DNA of 10,451 nucleotides from Candidatus Woesearchaeota archaeon (GTDB taxonomy: Archaea > Nanobdellota > Nanobdellia > Woesearchaeales > GW2011-AR4): assembly GCA_016211245.1 (NCBI GenBank), contig JACQSQ010000007.1, positions 1 through 10,451 of the forward strand, written 5' to 3'. Numbering within the stretch: position 1 is the stretch's first letter; each line of letters begins with the position of its first letter. The translations under genes and the position numbers were made by a program. The notes beneath the pieces were generated by a model that saw only the letters and a program-made list of their open reading frames with translations, had not been told where the DNA came from and did no database searches. Of this stretch, positions 1 to 5,905 are shown piece by piece.

Positions 1-346
1 AAATAATAAAAATAAATAGATGTGTAAAAGAGAGCATTAAGGCAATATAGGGTAAAATAATATAAATAAATGCTGGAAGTAAAATGTTCATCAATCTCGG
101 CAATGACTCCTTTTTAACTATTTTCTTAAAATCTGGTTTTCCCTTTTTTGCATAAATTGAGGCAAATGATTTACTTATTTTTAATGAAGCATAACAAAAT
201 ACTGCACTAATTATCATTAAAGATAGTGTTAAGGAGTTAGGATTATAATAGAACAAGAATATAAAATAATATAGTGGAGAATACCACCCAAGCTTATCTG
301 TAATATTTTCAACATCGAGAAAATCCTTTCCTAACTCAAACGCCAT
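1..346 (-). CDS. Partial multi-pass membrane protein, unknown family
   Basis: An uninterrupted minus-strand frame runs from an ATG at 346 off the left edge, giving 115 codons without a stop. The translation begins MAFELGKDFLDV and looks like a membrane protein. Hydrophobic stretches lie at about residues 22-34, 39-56 and 87-115, separated by a basic loop around residues 57-80 (SKSFASIYAKKGKPDFKK). The frame stays open upstream to 400, so the start could instead be ATG 358 or GTG 400. I prefer 346 because a TATA-like TTTATATC (minus strand, about 375-382) sits some 32 nt upstream, resembling the leaderless layout of vapB. Base composition is very AT-rich. It is divergent from vapB. I do not recognise the family, and the C-terminus is missing. 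Confidence 0.6.
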   Translation of the reverse strand, partial: MAFELGKDFLDVENITDKLGWYSPLYYFIFLFYYNPNSLTLSLMIISAVFCYASLKISKSFASIYAKKGKPDFKKIVKKESLPRLMNILLPAFIYIILPYIALMLSFTHLFIFII

Positions 347-374
347 AATAATACACATCGTGTAAGCGTAAGAT

Positions 375-382
375 ATAAATTT
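375..382 (-). promoter_or_regulatory. Possible TATA box for the partial membrane gene
   Basis: TTTATATC on the minus strand is centred about 32 nt upstream of the ATG at 346. That would give a leaderless or nearly leaderless message. The spacing is a few nt longer than for the other promoters here. If the gene starts at GTG 400 instead, this site would be coding sequence. Confidence 0.25.
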
Positions 383-395
383 TGCTATATGGAGG

Positions 396-432
396 GTCAC
401 TTAACCCACCCCATAGGTGACGTTAAGTTGAC
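396..432. promoter_or_regulatory. Inverted repeat in divergent spacer, possible operator
   Basis: GTCACTTAAC at 396-405 is complementary to GTTAAGTTGAC at 422-432, allowing one bulged T. The spacer is 16 nt. The repeat lies about 20-55 nt upstream of the vapB TATA box and between the two divergent genes. VapB-type antitoxins generally bind inverted repeats at their own promoters, so an autoregulatory operator is plausible. A chance palindrome cannot be excluded. It would overlap the start region of the divergent gene if that gene began at GTG 400. Confidence 0.35.
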
Positions 433-451
433 AGCCCAAAAAATACTAAAG

Positions 452-459
452 TTTAAATA
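452..459 (+). promoter_or_regulatory. TATA box of the vapBC operon
   Basis: TTTAAATA is centred 30 nt upstream of the vapB ATG. The usual archaeal distance from TATA to transcription start (about 25-27 nt) would place the start at about 481-484, leaving almost no leader. No Shine-Dalgarno sequence precedes the ATG, which agrees with leaderless translation. The box is nearly palindromic and could also serve the divergent gene. Confidence 0.5.
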
Positions 460-485
460 CTAGGAATTACTACTACTATAATACT

Positions 486-740
486 ATGTCACTAACAAAA
501 GTAACTAGAAATTACCAGATAACTGTGCCCAGGGATATAAGGGAACAGGCTAAAATTCACGAAGGCGATAAGCTAGTTGTAACTATGGAAAACGATGAAA
601 TAAAGATTAAAAAATTTGATGAAGATGTATTCAAAAAAGCATTTGGTAGCTGGAAGAATGCAGGCATTAGGGATTCTGTAGAATATGTGAAAAACATGAG
701 AAAGGGCTGGGAAAAAAGACGCAAAAGGTTAGGATTATGA
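486..740 (+). CDS. vapB: VapB-like antitoxin, SpoVT/AbrB DNA-binding domain
   Basis: An 84-aa protein whose first ~45 residues are a SpoVT/AbrB swapped-hairpin domain. The characteristic 'R-x-Y-Q-I-T-V-P-R-x-I-R' run is at about residues 8-19, followed by 'hEGDKLVV' and a hydrophobic/charged strand. The C-terminal half (about 45-84) is charged and helical with a basic end (KGWEKRRKRLGL); in VapB antitoxins this part wraps the partner PIN toxin. Its stop overlaps the downstream start as ATGA, the usual translational coupling in TA pairs. Antitoxins of this type normally repress their own operon as a complex with the toxin, and the inverted repeat at 396-432 is a candidate site. The start is set by the AbrB domain beginning immediately and by the TATA box 30 nt upstream. 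Confidence 0.85.
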   Translation: MSLTKVTRNYQITVPRDIREQAKIHEGDKLVVTMENDEIKIKKFDEDVFKKAFGSWKNAGIRDSVEYVKNMRKGWEKRRKRLGL

Positions 741-1120
741 ACAATCTTGTTCTGGATACTGATATTTTTGTGGATTTCTTAAGAGGCTTTGAAAAAGCAA
801 AGAATCTTTTTGAAAAAATAAAAGAGGAGGCTGATGTAATCTCTTTTTCTGCTGTGACAGAAACTGAGCTGATTAGCGGCAAGGAATGCAATAAAATTGA
901 AAGAAAAACGGAAATTTTAAACTTATTATCAAATTTTGCAAAAGTGTCAGTTATTAATGAAATAGCAGTTAAAGCGGGAGATTTTAGCAGAATTTATGAT
1001 GTTGAAACAGCCGATGCTATTATTGCGGCTACAGCTTTTCTTATGAAAGCAGATTTGATAACGAGGAATAGAAGTGATTTTGAAAGAATCAAGGAAATAA
1101 CTTTAAAAGTGCCTTACTAA
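737..1120 (+). CDS. vapC: VapC-like toxin, PIN-domain ribonuclease
   Basis: A 127-aa single-domain PIN protein, typical VapC length. PIN nucleases use clustered acidic residues to hold Mg2+/Mn2+. Here they are D7 in LDTD (with D9), E44 in the TETEL-x-x-G segment, D93 in the TADAIIAA motif, and D114 in TRNRSDF near the C-terminus. All expected acids are present, so the enzyme is probably active. VapC toxins cleave tRNA or rRNA when released from VapB; the target here cannot be read from sequence. The gene overlaps the antitoxin by 4 nt and has only a weak GG-containing upstream site, so it is probably translated by coupling. The protein ends in KVPY after a short strand and looks full length. 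Confidence 0.88.
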   Translation: MNNLVLDTDIFVDFLRGFEKAKNLFEKIKEEADVISFSAVTETELISGKECNKIERKTEILNLLSNFAKVSVINEIAVKAGDFSRIYDVETADAIIAATAFLMKADLITRNRSDFERIKEITLKVPY

Positions 1121-1185
1121 TTGTTCAAACTCCGCATTTTCCGAAATATTCTTCTAAAAATAGACCACTATTCAGTAGTTAAAAA

Positions 1186-1201
1186 CCGAAAGATTTAAAA
1201 A
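1186..1201 (+). promoter_or_regulatory. BRE/TATA promoter for the Tat serine-hydrolase gene
   Basis: TTTAAAAA at 1194-1201 is preceded by the purine-rich CCGAAAG, a BRE-like element. The TATA centre is 27-28 nt from the ATG at 1225, so transcription should begin at or next to the start codon. A GAGGGAG run at 1202-1208 is too far upstream of the ATG to act as a ribosome site and probably lies outside the message. Confidence 0.5.
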
Positions 1202-1224
1202 GAGGGAGATCAGGTTAGTTATAT

Positions 1225-2298
1225 ATGGAGGAACAAAAAGAGATTTCATCTATTGGTAAAGATAGAAGACATTTTCTAAAGACATTACTCTTTAGCGGAG
1301 CGTCTGTAGCAGCTAGACCTCTAGAAGCCACGACAGAAGCGCTATTCAACTCTCCAAATACAAATGAAACAGGTTTTGCGCAATCTGCTTCCTCAGTCGA
1401 TTCCGCACTTGAAAGCAGAATAGACTCTTTTGTAAAAGAAAAAAGACGAAGCGGTTATTTAAGTCCTACAGATCAAATTAGTGTTACAGTTTATGATATT
1501 CAACATGATAGGAAATTAGTAAGCATTAACGAAGACACTCGTAGAATGGCGGCTTCTACAATTAAGGATTTTGTTATGTTGGCGGTATTTGACCAAATCC
1601 AAGCAGGCAACATTAAGTATCTTCAAAGAGTTACGGATTCTGCTACAAAAAGAAGTTACACTGTAAAAGACTTGATAGAATCCATAATATCCTATAAGTA
1701 TGGGTTTGCGGTTGGCAACAGGCATACAAATCTGCTGATAGACCTTCTTAAAGGTCCTGCTAGAGTTGATGCGATAGTCAAAAAATACGGGCTTTTCAGC
1801 GAAACAAGAATTATTGAGAAGATCCCCCCCAGAAGCGGCAGAACTTATAAAAATACTACTTCAACTCATGACTTGAATATTTTCTACAATCAGATGTGGC
1901 ACAATAAACTGCCTTATTCAGTTGAAATGAGAAGGATACTGGGAATGCCTAAGTCAATCGCGACAAGATTATACACTAATACATGCATACCTGAAGGGGT
2001 GCTCCAATATACAAAATCTGGCTCGGTATTCGGATTAAATGCCGATAGTGGTATACTTGTAATGAAGAAGGACAAAGATGGTCAGCCACATCCTTATGGA
2101 ATAAGCATCATGATTGAAGATAAGACAAAACCATATTCAAAAGCTAGCCGGGAAGTTAGAAAGCGATGGTCAAGAAGGCGTTCAGAATTAATAAGAGATA
2201 TATCGGAAGGTGTCTATGACTTTTTGTATCAAACCCATATGGGCAAATCTTATTACTGCAAGCAACATAGAGGAAATCATCTTGGCGGAAGACAGTAG
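1225..2298 (+). CDS. Tat-exported class A beta-lactamase/PBP-like serine hydrolase
   Basis: A 357-aa protein beginning with a Tat signal: RRHFLK at residues 14-19, then a hydrophobic stretch (LLFSGASVAA, 21-30) ending in a plausible signal-peptidase site. It therefore likely acts folded outside the membrane. The body resembles the class A beta-lactamase/transpeptidase fold. The SxxK nucleophile motif is S111-T-I-K114, and a KTG-like K264-S-G266 follows 150 residues later. Where class A enzymes carry SDN, the sequence VGNRHTNLLID (163-173) keeps N165 and the following Asn-Leu-Leu but lacks the Ser and Asp. TTSTHDL (211-217) matches the usual TTP-x-D segment, and I cannot place an omega-loop Glu166 equivalent. 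Peptidase, esterase or binding roles fit better than antibiotic hydrolysis. The C-terminal ~50 residues are basic and of unknown function. It is monocistronic and converges on the large minus-strand array. Confidence 0.7.
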   Translation: MEEQKEISSIGKDRRHFLKTLLFSGASVAARPLEATTEALFNSPNTNETGFAQSASSVDSALESRIDSFVKEKRRSGYLSPTDQISVTVYDIQHDRKLVSINEDTRRMAASTIKDFVMLAVFDQIQAGNIKYLQRVTDSATKRSYTVKDLIESIISYKYGFAVGNRHTNLLIDLLKGPARVDAIVKKYGLFSETRIIEKIPPRSGRTYKNTTSTHDLNIFYNQMWHNKLPYSVEMRRILGMPKSIATRLYTNTCIPEGVLQYTKSGSVFGLNADSGILVMKKDKDGQPHPYGISIMIEDKTKPYSKASREVRKRWSRRRSELIRDISEGVYDFLYQTHMGKSYYCKQHRGNHLGGRQ

Positions 2299-2354
2299 GA
2301 AATTAACTTTCTAAATGCAGTCATCTTTCCAATTTCATCCCTCCAAAATCTTAT

Positions 2355-2381
2355 AAAAAGTAATCTCACTTACGTTCGTGA
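2355..2381 (-). terminator. Weak candidate terminator after the minus-strand array
   Basis: In the 124-nt spacer between the two convergent genes, TCAC (2366-2369) can pair with GTGA (2378-2381) around an 8-nt loop. On the minus strand this is followed by CTTTTTAT. The stem is only 4 bp, so the T-run typical of archaeal termination is the better argument. The rest of the spacer shows no gene-like frame. Confidence 0.25.
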
Positions 2382-2422
2382 CTTTCTACAAAATTACAAG
2401 TAGTATATCTGATAAAGTTATT

Positions 2423-3274
2423 CTATCCTTCAAGGATTTTATAAAACGTATCAAATATAGGAATGTCGGTAACAGCAAGGTGATACTCAATATTTAGTTT
2501 GTTGCACACTTCCTCTATCCTTGCGCAATGCGCATCAAGCTGCTGCTGGTAATCCATTCTCATTCTTGGGCTTACAAATGTCCTCAATATTCCTCCTGTT
2601 TCGCTGTCTTTGAGCTTCATATCGCCTTCCATTTTAAGCTCTTTTTCAACCCTGTCAAGAACTTGAATTATCTTGATTTCATGGTCGCCAAGCAGATACA
2701 ATGCTTCCCTTATCTCCTCAATGTTGACGAGAAAATCAGAGCAAATCACCAGCATTGACTTGCTGCCTATAAACTTCTTGTACTGCCTTATTGTGTCAAG
2801 TAGCTTTGAGTAGCCTTTCGGCTTTATCGAATTCAAATGCTGCACCATTGAAGCAAGGTGGGCCATGCCCCTTTTCGGCTGGAAAATTTCGAGAGTGTCG
2901 GCAAAGGTCGCGAACTGGAACTTCTCATTGTCCCTTAATGCAAGGTAGGCAAACCCGACCCCAATCATGGATGCATAATCAAACTTGCTTATTGGCCTGC
3001 CGAAATCCATCGAAGCGCTTTTGTCAAGTATCAAATGGACAACAAGATTCTTTTCCTCCTCATGGACCTTGAGATAAAGGTTATCGGTCCTAGCGTAAAC
3101 CTTCCAGTCAATCAGCCTGATGTCATCTCCCGGGGCATAAATCCTATAGTCCTTAAAAGTCAATCCCCGCCCGGCAGAAACAGATTTTCTAGGACCGGCC
3201 AAATTTGAAGTTACCCTCTTATTTATCACAAGATTGAATCTTTTCAGCTGGTCCAAAAACTGGGTGTTGATCAT
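2423..3274 (-). CDS. DUF58 protein with VWA-like MIDAS domain
   Basis: A 283-aa DUF58 protein and last gene of the array. The signature block is clear: G-R-G-L-T-F-K-D-Y-R at about 35-44, then YAPGDDIRLIDWKVYART (46-63). A VWA-like domain follows, with an intact MIDAS: D84-K-S86-A-S88, a conserved Asp near D160, and SDF at 179-181. No membrane segment is visible, unlike longer DUF58 proteins with N-terminal spans, so it is probably cytosolic or peripheral. DUF58 proteins are usual partners of MoxR ATPases and are thought to couple the ATPase to its client. The gene follows moxR after a 48-nt AT-rich gap with no clear Shine-Dalgarno; T/A-rich boxes at 3290-3309 might be an internal promoter. 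The length is in the normal range for the short form. Confidence 0.88.
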   Translation of the reverse strand: MINTQFLDQLKRFNLVINKRVTSNLAGPRKSVSAGRGLTFKDYRIYAPGDDIRLIDWKVYARTDNLYLKVHEEEKNLVVHLILDKSASMDFGRPISKFDYASMIGVGFAYLALRDNEKFQFATFADTLEIFQPKRGMAHLASMVQHLNSIKPKGYSKLLDTIRQYKKFIGSKSMLVICSDFLVNIEEIREALYLLGDHEIKIIQVLDRVEKELKMEGDMKLKDSETGGILRTFVSPRMRMDYQQQLDAHCARIEEVCNKLNIEYHLAVTDIPIFDTFYKILEG

Positions 3275-3322
3275 TTTTAATTATTCTTGTTTATAAAAAT
3301 TCATAAAAATCAAAATAAAAAA

Positions 3323-4258
3323 TTATTTTACCTTGTCAACCAATGCCTTGATGGCGTCATCTACAGACATGCCTTTTCTTTCAGCCTCGAAGTTTAATAT
3401 GATCCTGTGCCTTAATATCGGGTAAGCCAATATGCTCAGGTCCTCGCTGCTTACATGGTTCCTGCCTTCTATGAGCGCCCTTGCCTTTGCCGCCAGAATC
3501 AATCCTATGGAAGCCCTTGGCGATGCGCCATATTGCATTATTTCCTTATTCTGCCTTGTTGCCAACACAATCTTCACTGCCCTCTGCTTAATGTCATTCG
3601 CAATAGGAACCTGCCTTGTCAATCCCTGCAAAGTAAGCAGGTGGTTCTTGTTCAGCATTATCTTCAGCCTGTAATCTTTTGCTTCAGACGCGTATTTGTC
3701 AACAATCTGCAGTTCTTGGTCATAGGTAGGGTAATCAACCTTTATCTTCAGCAAAAACCTGTCAGCCTGAGCCTCCGGCAGGGGATAAGTCCCTTCCTGC
3801 TCGATCGGGTTTTGCGTGGCAAGCACGAAAAACGGCAAGTCCAGCTTGAACGTGTTTGTGCCGACTGTAACCTGCTTTTCCTGCATCGCTTCTAGCAATG
3901 CAGACTGCGTTTTTGGAGTTGCTCTGTTGATTTCATCAGCCAGAACAACATTAGCGAATATGGGGCCTGGCTGGAACTTGAAATTCCTTTTTCCTCCAGA
4001 TTCCTCTATTATATATGTTCCTGTGATGTCGGATGGCATCAAATCAGGGGTGTTCTGTATCCTGCTAAATTTTAGGTCCATGAGCTGCGCAAGAGTCCTT
4101 ACAGTCAGCGTCTTCGCAAGGCCAGGATAGCCCTCAAGAAGTGCATTGCCATCGCACAGTATTGCGATAAGAATCTGCCCGACCACATTTTCCTGCCCGA
4201 CAATCACCTTGCTTACTTCCTTCTGAAGTTCGTCAAAAACCTGCTTGTAATTTTTCAT
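3323..4258 (-). CDS. moxR: MoxR-family AAA+ ATPase
   Basis: A 311-aa protein matching the MoxR family over its full length. It has an N-terminal IVGQENVV segment (19-26), Walker A GYPGLAKT (43-50), TPDLMPSDITG (70-80), FQPGPIFANVVLADEINRA (95-113, Walker B Asp108-Glu109) and sensor-1 ATQNPIEQEGTYPLPEAQADRF (147-168). Sensor-2 GASPRAS carries Arg248 in the lid domain. All nucleotide-binding residues are present. MoxR ATPases form hexameric rings and act with VWA-domain proteins in metal insertion or complex maturation; the client here is unknown. The start is supported by GGTGA at 4265-4269 (minus strand), 6 nt from the ATG. Upstream lies a 134-nt spacer carrying one copy of the repeated element, so expression may differ from that of the upstream genes. 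Confidence 0.95.
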   Translation of the reverse strand: MKNYKQVFDELQKEVSKVIVGQENVVGQILIAILCDGNALLEGYPGLAKTLTVRTLAQLMDLKFSRIQNTPDLMPSDITGTYIIEESGGKRNFKFQPGPIFANVVLADEINRATPKTQSALLEAMQEKQVTVGTNTFKLDLPFFVLATQNPIEQEGTYPLPEAQADRFLLKIKVDYPTYDQELQIVDKYASEAKDYRLKIMLNKNHLLTLQGLTRQVPIANDIKQRAVKIVLATRQNKEIMQYGASPRASIGLILAAKARALIEGRNHVSSEDLSILAYPILRHRIILNFEAERKGMSVDDAIKALVDKVK

Positions 4259-4301
4259 TTAATTTCACCTTTTTTATTGATTCTTTCAATGATTTTTCTT
4301 T

Positions 4302-4357
4302 ATTGCGTTTTCGCGCTTTATTCTTTTTGCTCTTCTTGCGCTTTACAATAGGCGCAC
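4302..4357 (-). repeat. Intergenic repeated element, copy 1 (structured)
   Basis: A 56-nt sequence matching 5802-5856 at 48 of 56 aligned columns (7 substitutions, one 1-nt gap), in the same orientation. As minus-strand RNA, UGCGC (4356-4352) pairs with GCGCA (4341-4337) around a 10-nt loop containing AUUGU. Next come a purine-rich linker (AAGAAGAGCAAAAAG) and a second short hairpin with GCG/CGC arms. It starts 36 nt after the stop of the 256-aa gene and ends 43 nt before moxR. Immediately upstream is a T/A-rich block (4361-4388) that could be a promoter. No poly-U follows on this strand, so it does not look like an intrinsic terminator. Confidence 0.75.
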
Positions 4358-4392
4358 TTTCAATAAAAAATATATTTTTTAAAAATTTAACT

Positions 4393-5163
4393 TTACCCCT
4401 CCGCCAGCTTCTTGAAATAATTTTTTACTAATTCCTGCTGCTCCTGCGGGATGTTTTCCTCGTAAGCGACGGTTTCCTTCACTGAAAATTCATTTGGGAA
4501 TGTGGATTCAAATTTCTGGTAGTTAGTTTCGCCTTCTTCCTTAACGTTAACCTTGAAGTCAACAGGCTTGATCCTTATGTTAAGCTCATTGTCGCCAAGC
4601 TTTGCAACATCCTCTTTTCCGTAAATGTCGTCGCTTGTGTTGAGCTTGGTGGCCACGAAATTTCCAACTCCTTTCGGGCCCCTTTCGAATATGTCCGGCA
4701 CGGTGCTTCTTGCAAAATCAAGAAGCTTTAGGTTTGCCGTCGTTACAAATATTATAAAGAAAGACAGAACCATAACTGCAAATATCTTATAGGAGAGGGT
4801 TTTTGGGTTAATGAACATCGACAATCCGACATTCCTCATCTCGCTTGTGACCTCGTATTCCAGCTCCTGCACTATGGGGTTGTCCTTGTCAAGGTTATCA
4901 GCTGCAGTCCTCAGCTTTTCCCTTAATGGGGCATACTTGCTTTCAACTATCAATGGCTTGGATGTCTTGTAAAAGCTGATGTAAGAATAGAATCCAAGGT
5001 AAAGCGCTGCCGGCAGCAAGGCATACATGGGGTGCAAATCCAAAATAGACAAAATCAGGTAAAAGACAAGAAATACGAGAGTTGTATTTACTATGTTCTC
5101 AAATAAAATAATCTCATTCAAAGTCCTGTTGATTTCCCTGACTACACTTGAAAACGGCTTCAT
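4393..5163 (-). CDS. Three-span membrane protein of the MoxR cluster, unknown family
   Basis: A 256-aa protein with hydrophobic segments at about 27-41, 46-64 and 126-143. Between the second and third lies a cytosolic-looking stretch with the run APLREKLRTAADN (78-90). The region after the third span (150-256) is hydrophilic and ends in ENIPQEQQELVKNYFKKLAEG. An 'IP-x-x-x-x-x-LV-x-x-YF' ending recalls C-termini I associate with membrane proteins next to MoxR/DUF58 genes, but I would not name a family on that basis. The start codon overlaps the upstream stop as TGATG. A strong GAGGAGGG ribosome site lies at 5173-5180, 9 nt from the ATG. Coupling to the coiled-coil gene suggests the two form one membrane subcomplex. 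Confidence 0.75.
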   Translation of the reverse strand: MKPFSSVVREINRTLNEIILFENIVNTTLVFLVFYLILSILDLHPMYALLPAALYLGFYSYISFYKTSKPLIVESKYAPLREKLRTAADNLDKDNPIVQELEYEVTSEMRNVGLSMFINPKTLSYKIFAVMVLSFFIIFVTTANLKLLDFARSTVPDIFERGPKGVGNFVATKLNTSDDIYGKEDVAKLGDNELNIRIKPVDFKVNVKEEGETNYQKFESTFPNEFSVKETVAYEENIPQEQQELVKNYFKKLAEG

Positions 5164-5696
5164 CAGCAGCTTCCCTCCTCGGCATCAGGCTTGCTCTTTT
5201 GTGTTTCAAGGCAGGAGACTTTTGCCTCGAGGGATTTTACCTTATTATCCAGCCTTGTGACATCGGACTTCAAATTCAAAACCTGCTGGCTTAATTCCGA
5301 GACCTGCTGGATTTTCTGCCCCAATTGGTTTTGGGTTTCGGTCAATTTTGCCATGGTGCTTGCCAACTCTGATTTTGTGCCTGCCAATTCCGCTGTCAAT
5401 TTGCCCTTATCGGATTCAAGCTGGTCCCTCTCGCTTTTAGTATCGACGAATTTCTTGCTCAAGTCCTCTTCCTTTTGTTTTTTTAACTGAAGCTGCACGC
5501 TTGTCTCGTTGAGCTGGCCTCGCTTTGACTCAAGCTCTTTTGTAACTGCCTCAAGCTCGTTAAGCTTTATCTCAAAGCTTTTTGACACATTCTTGAAAGT
5601 GGTTTGGTAATAGACAGTAAAGCCACTGAACATCACCAAGGCTGCGACTATCAAAAGAAGCAATCCCAAATTCACATCTTTTCTCATCACTCCCAT
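5163..5696 (-). CDS. Membrane-anchored coiled-coil protein
   Basis: A 177-aa protein with a single N-terminal membrane span (about 9-31) and then nearly continuous coiled coil from about 40 to 165. Heptads are rich in Leu, Glu, Lys and Gln (for example SELSQQVLNLKSDVTRLDNK). The tail contains two cysteines, C162 and C177, the latter being the last residue; these could allow a disulfide or metal contact. No catalytic domain is visible, so a scaffold or spacer role is inferred. The first ATG is supported by GAGG at 5705-5708, 8 nt upstream. A second ATG three codons later has a GGGAG too close to it to be used. The stop overlaps the next gene as TGATG. Confidence 0.75.
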   Translation of the reverse strand: MGVMRKDVNLGLLLLIVAALVMFSGFTVYYQTTFKNVSKSFEIKLNELEAVTKELESKRGQLNETSVQLQLKKQKEEDLSKKFVDTKSERDQLESDKGKLTAELAGTKSELASTMAKLTETQNQLGQKIQQVSELSQQVLNLKSDVTRLDNKVKSLEAKVSCLETQKSKPDAEEGSC

Positions 5697-5730
5697 TTTT
5701 TAAGCCTCTTTGTTTGAATTTTTCGATTTA

Positions 5731-5750
5731 GTTTATTTTTAATATTTTTA
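5731..5750 (-). promoter_or_regulatory. Possible internal promoter before the coiled-coil gene
   Basis: On the minus strand a TATTAAAAATAAA tract lies 35-55 nt upstream of the ATG at 5696. It would place a transcript start just upstream of the GAGG ribosome site. The surrounding spacer is uniformly AT-rich, so the match is weak. It would split the array into two transcription units downstream of repeat copy 2. Confidence 0.2.
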
Positions 5751-5801
5751 TTGACGGGTTTAATTTTTTGTTAATGTTCAATCGTTATTGTGTTTTATTT
5801 G

Positions 5802-5856
5802 ATTGCGTTTCGCGCTTTATGTTTTTTGCTCTTCTTGTGCTGGACAATTGGCACAC
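5802..5856 (-). repeat. Intergenic repeated element, copy 2 (structured)
   Basis: The second copy of the 4302-4357 element, 55 nt long, in the 209-nt spacer between the 817-aa and coiled-coil genes. As minus-strand RNA, UGUGC (5855-5851) pairs with GCACA (5840-5836). Compared with copy 1, the middle C-G pair is U-A here, so both strands of the stem changed together and pairing is kept. The 10-nt loop keeps AUUGU, the linker AAGAAGAGCAAAAA is unchanged, and the GCG/CGC arms of the second hairpin remain although its loop is one base shorter. It begins 49 nt after the upstream stop. Besides this element and a possible promoter at 5731-5750, I see nothing in the spacer. Confidence 0.75.
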
Positions 5857-5905
5857 CTCATTAATTTTTGATTCGTTATCAAATTTTTGAAATGAAATAA
5901 AACCC

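Noticed and set aside
1516..1725. Minus-strand 69-codon frame within the Tat hydrolase gene
   Set aside because: It is antisense to the conserved SxxK and SDN-like regions, with no supporting signals.
1824..1830. Run of seven C in the Tat hydrolase gene, possible frameshift
   Set aside because: Motifs on both sides (SxxK before, KSG after) are in the same frame and the protein continues to a sensible end, so the frame is intact. A similar C-run at 7270-7276 also encodes the expected GGEN motif.
2299..2422. Small gene or RNA in the convergent spacer
   Set aside because: No start with ribosome site, no sustained frame and no tRNA-like fold; only a weak hairpin with a T-run.
4302..4357. Repeat copies as intrinsic terminators or box C/D sRNAs
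   Set aside because: No U-run follows the hairpins on the transcribed strand, and no RUGAUGA/CUGA boxes are present in either copy.
4302..5856. Repeat copies as a CRISPR array
   Set aside because: Only two copies about 1.5 kb apart with genes between them; no regular spacers and no cas genes.
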